From Rosa chinensis (taxonomy: Eukaryota > Streptophyta > Magnoliopsida > Rosales > Rosaceae): 64,000 nucleotides of DNA. Position 1 is the stretch's first letter; every line of letters starts with the position of its first letter. The notes under the pieces were generated by a model. That model worked only from the letters and a program-made list of their open reading frames with translations. It ran no database searches and was not told the DNA's origin. Both the position numbers and the translations under genes were made by a program. The stretch covers positions 23,089,001-23,153,000 of the forward strand of contig NC_037092.1 in the NCBI RefSeq assembly GCF_002994745.2, given 5' to 3'. This document shows, in pieces, positions 58,091 through 64,000 of the stretch.

Positions 58091-58224
58091 CTGATTGTAT
58101 GTATGCCTTCTTGTAATCATGGGCAAGTTTTCATGGAAACACAGAGAAACATCAATGCAGCAAGAAGTGAATTTGGGGTTGGGACTACGCATAGAAGAAA
58201 GACAGTAAACCCCTTCTTTTTTTT

Positions 58225-58395
58225 GTTGGAGTTAATGATAGTTAACAATAGAGTTAACTGTGGTTTAGAGTAAAAATAAAAAATTGATGAAAGAGTGATG
58301 TGTCAATTTTCATTACCCTTAGATTAAACAGAGAGTCCAGATTTTATGAAATTGAAGTAAATTCACAGGCTTCTCACTTTAGAGGAGCCGGATCC
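58225..58395 (-). repeat. Right TIR of the second Pack-MULE
   Basis: Inverted counterpart of 57403-57560, ending GGATCC. Confidence 0.8.
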
Positions 58396-58520
58396 CCTAA
58401 TGAGCATTGTTACTTTGGCTATCATCATTGTGAAGAAGATGATGAAGCAGAGCAGTGGAGTTGTAATGTTAGACTTTTAATGGGCCTAGGCTCAACTTCT
58501 CTAAAGCGTCAAGCCTATAT

Positions 58521-58927
58521 GAGCATATGCACTAATAGTGCGCCTATAGGCTGAAAATGTATAAAGGCTGATACTATTCACATGAATTGTCTTTGCCTTC
58601 ATGTTTTTTATGCAGCAGTTAAAGGCAATAATAATAAGCAAAGTATAATTTTAAATATAAAATCTATTTTGATAAGATTTTGAATTATTTTTTGGATAAG
58701 ATGATGACTTGATACCATTATTTAGTAATTTTTTATACAAATATGGTGTGGTCCCCTTTTTCATGTGGGGCAATTGAGAAGGCAAGAGTAGTCTCTTGAA
58801 TTAGTTGGGCAGGTGGGCCCCACCACCTTGCCTTAGACTATTTCAACCAGTTGCATTGGATTTTTTTGCCCAAGTTGACCAAAATGCTGCCTTTTGGTAT
58901 TCACATCGCCTACCGCTGCATATGCTC
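58521..58927. mobile_element. hAT-like MITE
   Basis: Terminal GAGCATATGC at 58521 and its exact inverse GCATATGCTC ending 58927, with further loose inverted similarity (CGCCTA-TAGG). The GAGCAT-type end is common in plant hAT MITEs. No matching target duplication was found. Confidence 0.5.
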
Positions 58928-58967
58928 TAACGGTTTGTGAGATATGTCTATGCCTCGATCATTACAG

Positions 58968-59359
58968 TGTTGAAAAGTCTGTCAGGCTACTATATATAGC
59001 CGAATACAATAAGTTTTCTCCTCGAACTTAAAGAGAAATGGAATTTGCTTGATTGAAGTGGATGATGATTACATAAAAGAACACATATTTATACTACAAT
59101 TCTAAGAAAGCCTAGCTGCTATTAGACATCAAAATCACATGTGAAAGTTAACAGAGATGTCAGATGTGCAGTTCAATATGTGGTCATTCTTGGTCTTCTT
59201 AGTCTGCAATGTAGCAACAAGCTCTGCCAATTGTACTTGGGTGAGAGAGCACGAGTTATCTCCAATATTGTCTTCTGCAACCATACTGTGTTGTTACTTG
59301 TTCTCTTGTGCAGGCTTGTAATCTTGTGCTTTTGATATGCTAATGTCTTCATCTTATCA
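58968..59359 (-). mobile_element. LTR remnant of a Copia-type element
   Basis: On the minus strand it runs TGATAAGATGAAGAC...CTTTTCAACA, 392 bp with TG...CA ends, directly preceded by a purine tract (GCGGGGGGA) and a short piece of internal sequence. It has a TATAAATATG promoter-like box near 59090. The rest of the element has been lost or displaced by the Copia at 59422. Confidence 0.6.
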
Positions 59360-59421
59360 TCCCCCCGCAAGCTGATGTGGGATGTGAAGCAATCAGCTTG
59401 GAACTTAGATGACGAAAACAA

Positions 59422-59654
59422 TGCTTTGGAAGGTTCTTTTAGTCAAACAAAACAAAGGCAAAGAGGAAATTTGGGAATTTATGATGTATTGATCTTCTCC
59501 AAAGATGGAGTACATATACAAAGTATACACATTCCTAATAGGAAACTAATTACACAGTGATATTTTTCCCCTTAACTACATAATATTCTCCTTAACTATA
59601 CAATCCTAATTATACTACAATTCCTACAATTATGGAGAGTGACTCACGCCAACA
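59422..59654 (-). repeat. 3' LTR of the minus-strand Copia
   Basis: It follows the purine tract directly, starting TGTTGGCGTGAGTCAC. The lower boundary is set at the last plausible CA end. Confidence 0.6.
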
Positions 59655-61059
59655 CTCCTCCTCAAGTTGGAGCATACAGATCACGGATGCCCAACTTGTC
59701 AAGTGAGTCACAAAATGCCTTGCTAGAAACTGCCTTTGTAAAGAATGTCCGCCAACTGCTCCTCAGTAGGTACGAAGGGAAAAGAGATGATTTGTTGATC
59801 CAGTTTCTCTTTGATGAAGCGTCTATCAACCTCCACATGTTTTGTGCGATCATGTTGGACAGGATTATGAGGAATTTCAACTACAGCTTTGTTATCACAT
59901 AATAAGGGCATGGCTTTCTTCTGCTTGAACCCCAAATCCCTCAACAATTGCCTTAACCACAACATCTCACAAACTCCACGAGCCATTCCTCTATATTCTG
60001 CTTCAGCACTAGAATGGGCCACCACCTTCTGCTTCTTACTCTTCCAAGTAACTAAATTCCCACCTAAAAACGTAAAGTATCCGGAAGTAGACTGTCGATC
60101 AGTTATACAACCTGCCCAGTCTGCATCTGTAACCCAAAAACATCCAAATGCCTATGCTTAGAAAACACCAACCCTCTTCTAGGAGCAGACTTCAAGTACC
60201 TCAAGATCCGAACTACAACTTCCATATGAGCCTTACTAGGATTATTCATGAATTGACTCACAACACTAACTGCATAAGCTAAGTCTGGTCTAGTGTGTGG
60301 CAAATAAATTAATCTTCCAACTAATCTCTGAAATCTTGCCTTATTCGTGGGTACTTGATCTGGATACTCAGCCAACCGATGGTTCTGCTCAATGGGTGTG
60401 TCAGCTGGTTGGCAATCGAGCATACCCGTCTCTGCTAATAAGTCAAGGACATACTTTCTCTAGCTCAACATAATACAATCTTTTCCTCTAGCAACTTCAA
60501 TTCCTAAGAAATATTTCAAACTCCCCAAGTCTTTCATTTCAAATTCTGCTGACAATGCACTTTGCAACTTCTTAATCTCCTCAAGATCATTACCTATCAC
60601 CACCATGTCATCCACATAAATAATTAAAGCTGTAACTTTACCCTTCTGATGCTTAAAGAATATGGTATGATCTGAATTGCTCTGCATGTACCCAATCCTC
60701 CTCATGAATGTCGTGAATCGACCAAACCAAGGTCTTGGAGATTGTTTGAGGTCATATAGGGACTTCCTTAAACGACACACCACCTTGACTCCAGTGGAAG
60801 TACCATATCCCGGAGGCAAGTCCATGTATACTTCTTCATTTAAATCACCATGCAAGAAGGCATTTTTAACATCAAATTGTCGTAGAGGCCAATCAAGATT
60901 AGCTGCTAGAGACAGAAATACCCGAATTGTATTGATCTTTGCTACTGGTGCAAAAGTTTCATCATAGTCCACACCATACTTTTGGGTATAACCCTTCGCT
61001 ACTAGCCTTGCCTTATATCTGTCCACCGAATCATCTGAATTGTGCTTCACTGTATACAC
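59655..61059 (-). pseudogene. Copia reverse transcriptase and RNase H
   Basis: The RT frame from 61059 reads KARLVAKGYTQKYGVDYDET, LRQFDVKNAFLHGDLNEEVY and the catalytic IIYVDDMVVIGND. It meets one in-frame TAG at 60462-60460 (before RKYVLDLL), then continues in the same frame to about 60130, where a small deletion shifts it. RNase H follows from 60025 (VAHSSAEAEYRGMARGVCE, LLCDNKAV, KHVEVDRRFIKEKL) and ends just before the purine tract. Two or three point lesions only. Confidence 0.88.
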
Positions 61060-62552
61060 CCATCAGCACCCAACTGTTTTCTTTCTAGGAGGTAGTGATA
61101 CTAACTCCCACGTTTGATTTTTTTCAAGTGCATCCATCTCCACAGCCATTGTGTCTACTCATTGCATCCTGCACTTGACTAGGAAGTGACACAGAAGATA
61201 ATTGATTCACAAAAGCTACATATGGTTTAGACAACCTATGAGTAGACACATAATTAGGTACATGATATTTGGTCTTAGCACACAAACTTGGTTCATATTT
61301 CTTGGCAGGCTAACCACGACTGGACCATTCTGGTAAGACTCGTGTTTGAACATGTGTAGAATCAGTTAAAGGAGTAACACTATCAGACAAAGGTGAGTTA
61401 TCAGACATATGTAAACTACTACGTACCTCAGATGAAGATTCAACAGGGGAGACCACTGATGGAGAGGGAGAGATTGAATGATTAGGAGCTTCTTCTTTAA
61501 GGGTAAACGATTCGACAATTGTCTTTTCTGTTTCGGAATTCACAATGCTCTGTTCGATAGTTGCATGGCGAAGAGTAGACGATTTAGCAATTGCCTTTTC
61601 TGTTTCGGAACTCGCAACGCTCTGTTCGGCAATTGCCTTTTCTATTTTTGCAGGAGTGTCGTTGGTTTCTAGGGCATTGGACACTTCCTCTTCCTAAACA
61701 ATTGATTGTTTGAGATAAAGCGATCGATCGTTGGCCTTGTTTGGCACTGTCCTTCATAAAAAAAACACCTTGCTCCCCCTGACTATGAGTCGTAGAAGGT
61801 GGAAAATAACATGTATTCTCACTGAATGTCACATCCATGGTGACATAAAATCGTTGAGGGAGGATGATAACACTTGGATCCTTTCTGCTGAGTCCCATAC
61901 CCGACAAAGACACACTTGAGAGCCCTTGCATTTAACTTAGAACGTTGATTCTTATAGAGATGGACATAGGCTACGCAACCAAAGACAAGAGCAGGAAGGG
62001 TCTTAAGAGATGGGATAGAGACATAACTAGACAATACCTCAAATGGAATACGACCTTGAAGAGAGGAAGATGGGAGACGATTACTGCCTCTCCCCAAATG
62101 TATTTAGGCATATTGGCACTAAGGAGAAGGGCGCGACCCATGTCTAACAAATGACGATTCTTCCGCTCAGAGACCCCATTCTGTTCTAGTATTTGTGGGC
62201 AAGTGGTTTGGTGACCAATTCCATGAGATTGGAAGTAATCACGAAATGAATGATTAACAAACTCCCCCCCCCCCCCATAAGAGCATCATATTGGATACGA
62301 ACAAGATTATGGAATGCTGTAAAGGCAGAGAAAACTGCATCTTTTGACTTAAGCAAAACAACCTAAGTTAATATGGTGAAGTCATCAATAAATAAAACAA
62401 AATAATGCATTCCTGACAGAGTTGAATTTTTGGAAGGTCCCTATAAATCGGAATGAATTAATTCAAAAGGCATTGTACTAGATTGAAAGCTAGAAGGATA
62501 ACTAGACCTATGACTCTTGGCTAAAGAACTGGTTTCACAATGTAGACTAGAA
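61060..62552 (-). pseudogene. Copia integrase region and linker, frameshifted
   Basis: Pieces in several frames: SLKTLPALVFGCVAYVHLYK and LNARALKCVFVGYGTQQKG (the integrase C-terminal region) near 61900-62060, then a long Ser/Glu-rich linker with three TEKAI-type repeats (61310-61684) before RT. The integrase core is poorly preserved near 62100-62500, and a C homopolymer lies at 62267-62276. Confidence 0.7.
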
Positions 62553-63161
62553 TCACTTATTCCCAAAAAAAAGGGAAGGCATGGACTTCTTCATGACACC
62601 AAAGGATGGGTGGTCCAAACGGCGATGCCACAACCACAATTCATTCATCCGATCAGAACTCAATGTCAGGGCAACAAGACCTTGTGGACTTGATGGTGCT
62701 TGTGTCGGTCCTCCGTACATGCAATCCAAGTGAAACAGTCTCTCCCTCAGATCTCTCTTACCAATTATCACCCGAGTGCATAGATCCTGAAAGATAACAT
62801 ACATAGGATAAAAGGTGACAGAGCATTTGTTTTGTGTGTTTAATTGAGACACAGACAAAAGAGGATGAGATAAAGAGGGTACATAGAGGACATTATAAAG
62901 AGTAATGGACGGTGTAACCTGGACTAACCCAATTCCTAAGACCGGAAAGGACTCACCATTGGCATTAGAGACATGTGTTATGGATGAGGAGGACAACGTG
63001 ACGAAGAAAGACTTATCATAGGTCATATGATCAGACACACCAGAATCAATTATCCATGTATTACTACCAGTAAAGCCAGAAACATTTAAAGCGACACCAA
63101 TTTTACCTTGATTCTCCTGAATTAGGGAAACATTACCCTTAGTTTGATCTTGACCCTCCAC
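62553..63161 (-). pseudogene. Copia protease and pre-integrase domain
   Basis: TWIIDSGVSDHMTYDKSFF is the retropepsin active site (D-S-G). VLYVPSLSHPLLSVSQL follows, then the GAG-pre-integrase HRRLDHPS. The frame is open for about 200 codons, ending at a stop before the integrase core. Confidence 0.85.
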
Positions 63162-63246
63162 ATCATAGAAATCAGGTTCTTGCCCCTACACTAGTTGGAT
63201 TGCCACCTTACTTTTCTGACCATTGTTACTTCTTTTCCAACCAGAG

Positions 63247-63360
63247 CTATTGGAGTTGAGTCTTAGCCTTGGGGCATTGACTCTTGTAGTGGCCAATAGT
63301 TTTACAATAGTAGCAAGTCACCTGACTGTTGAACAACGAACTAAGGGACAAATATGCCAT
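63247..63360 (-). pseudogene. Copia gag remnant: start codon fused to zinc knuckle
   Basis: ATG 63360 opens a 37-codon frame that reaches CYYCKTIGHYKSQC (an intact CX2CX4HX4C knuckle) after only 15 residues and stops at 63249-63247. A normal gag has about 200 capsid residues before the knuckle, so the capsid domain is deleted in frame. Confidence 0.75.
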
Positions 63361-63565
63361 TCTTCTTCTTCAAGTAGCAACACAAACCACAAAATTTGAC
63401 ACGGCTAAGGAAGGAGAGGTTGACGGCAAGGTAGTGCAAACTTTAGGGTTTTAGGGCAAAAGGAACAGAGGATGAAGACAAAGGACAAACTCTTAAAGAG
63501 TACAAAGACAAATTTGCAGCGGAAACAAACGAACAGAGTCCAGACAGATCTCTGCTCTGATACCA

Positions 63566-63747
63566 TGTTAAATAGCGACAAGCCTAGCCCGTGGTCCACC
63601 ATTGTACCGATATTGTCTCAACTTAACCACCCATTAGGTGTTGGGTTTTAATCACAAAAAGGCTCAGCATAATTGGGTGAGATCCACCAACTTATAAGTT
63701 CTATTTTATTTGTCACTTTTCCAATATGAGATCTTTCCTCTTCAACA
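63566..63747 (-). repeat. Foreign LTR abutting the Copia PBS
   Basis: 182 bp, on the minus strand TGTTGAAGAGGAAAGATCTC...CTATTTAACA. It directly abuts the PBS (63554-63565) and is preceded by a purine tract GTGAGGGGGCG. It is not the same family as the 3' LTR at 59422-59654. Confidence 0.65.
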
Positions 63748-64000
63748 CGCCCCCTCACGTGCAACCTAACTCTAGGTCTGCACATGAAATTAATTAACAA
63801 TCTAATTCCCAAATTGGAAATTGGGACACAAGTCTCATATTGGAGACTTGGCCAATATAACAATCTAAGGCTCACATCGGACACTTGGTAACAATCCAAT
63901 CGGAATTTTTCAATGGCAATATACGAAACCCAAATTCGGGCCCATGACAATTGGAGACGCAATTGGAAAGAGACCCGCTCTGATACCATGTTAAACAAAA
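63748..64000 (-). mobile_element. TRIM-like LTR element, cut by the window edge
   Basis: A second PBS TGGTATCAGAGC (63988-63977) is separated from the purine tract at 63757-63748 by only about 220 bp of noncoding DNA, a layout typical of terminal-repeat retrotransposons in miniature. The upstream LTR (from 63989) leaves the window; its visible 12 bases agree with the LTR at 63566 only in the terminal TTTAACA. Confidence 0.5.

Larger units (their letters stand above)
57403..58395. mobile_element. Second Pack-MULE with captured UGT fragment
   Basis: 993 bp with long TIRs: GGATCCGGCTTCTCTAAAGT from the left and GGATCCGGCTCCTCTAAAGT read back from the right, continuing for about 150 bp (TTTACTTCAATTTCATAAAA, ACCAC-GTTAACT). 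The flanks are CCTAATTAT and CCTAATGAG, a possible decayed 9-bp duplication (6 of 9). No transposase. The interior is a minus-strand glycosyltransferase fragment. Confidence 0.8.
59422..63565 (-). mobile_element. Minus-strand Ty1/Copia element with gag deletion and mismatched 5' end
   Basis: From high to low coordinates: PBS TGGTATCAGAGC (63565-63554, initiator tRNA-Met), leader, gag remnant, protease, integrase, RT, RNase H, purine tract GAGGAGGAG, and a 3' LTR of about 233 bp (59654-59422, TGTTGGCG...CAAAGCA). The sequence ending right at the PBS (63566 upward, TTTAACA end) does not match this 3' LTR. Few lesions: single stops and frameshifts. Confidence 0.8.

Noticed and set aside
1..64000. 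tRNA genes, rRNA genes, CRISPR arrays, operons
   Set aside because: Looked for and not seen; tRNA-like 12-mers at 63554 and 63977 are retrotransposon primer-binding sites.

Overview
The window looks like plant nuclear DNA from a eudicot, most likely Rosaceae (a strawberry/rose-type genome). This is inferred from the gene families and from the look of the LTR families, not from any search. Intron-bearing genes with GT-AG or GC-AG splice sites, plant TATA boxes, AT-rich intergenic DNA, CT/GA microsatellites and a dense load of plant transposons all agree. No prokaryotic features are present.

Four genes look intact or nearly so. A single-exon LRR receptor-like protein of the EIX/Cf type lies at 10616-13252 (+). 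A BED-zinc-finger, hAT-transposase-derived gene with a 5'UTR intron lies at 42337-46210 (-). An NADK3-type NAD(H) kinase of five exons lies at 47158-49546 (+) and has a frameshift near its C-terminus. A complete seven-exon HEI10 meiotic crossover RING protein lies at 50459-52629 (-). The last three form a gene island (42-54 kb): the BED gene and NADK3 are divergent, NADK3 and HEI10 convergent. An allantoate deiminase (AAH) gene at 13769-20304 (-) is exon-by-exon recognisable but dead: nonsense, frameshift and small-insertion lesions, and a 3.6-kb CACTA transposon inside one exon.

The rest is a transposon graveyard in which boundaries can be read directly. 1-2.0 kb: the 3' end of an endogenous caulimovirid, with an RNase H deletion, a second ORF with one in-frame stop, and its promoter. 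6.0-7.4 kb: a Pack-MULE carrying a glycosyltransferase fragment. 14.3-17.9 kb: a CACTA element with an RRP12-like fragment and two nested PIF/Harbinger-like elements. 21.0-27.0 kb: a full-length but coding-dead Ty1/Copia element with 218-bp LTRs and a 5-bp TSD. 30.7-32.2 kb: a WBP11-like exon, a U2 snRNA 5' fragment and a TATA-driven 5'UTR. 33.36-36.35 kb: a 3-kb solo LTR with TSD, inside a CACTA remnant. 37.1-38.3 kb: a poly(A) retroposon holding a second, poly(A)-only insertion. 39.3-40.5 and 54.85-56.5 kb: two members of one MULE family with different cargo; the second encodes a chimeric PB1/lectin-kinase ORF. 57.4-58.4 kb: another Pack-MULE, carrying a different glycosyltransferase. 59.0-64.0 kb: an LTR remnant, and a minus-strand Copia whose 3' LTR does not match the LTR abutting its primer-binding site.

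The strongest theme is gene-fragment capture. Four MULE-type elements and one CACTA element sit in the window, and at least four of them carry recognisable host gene pieces. Two of these are unrelated UDP-glycosyltransferases, and one pair has been fused into a new open reading frame.
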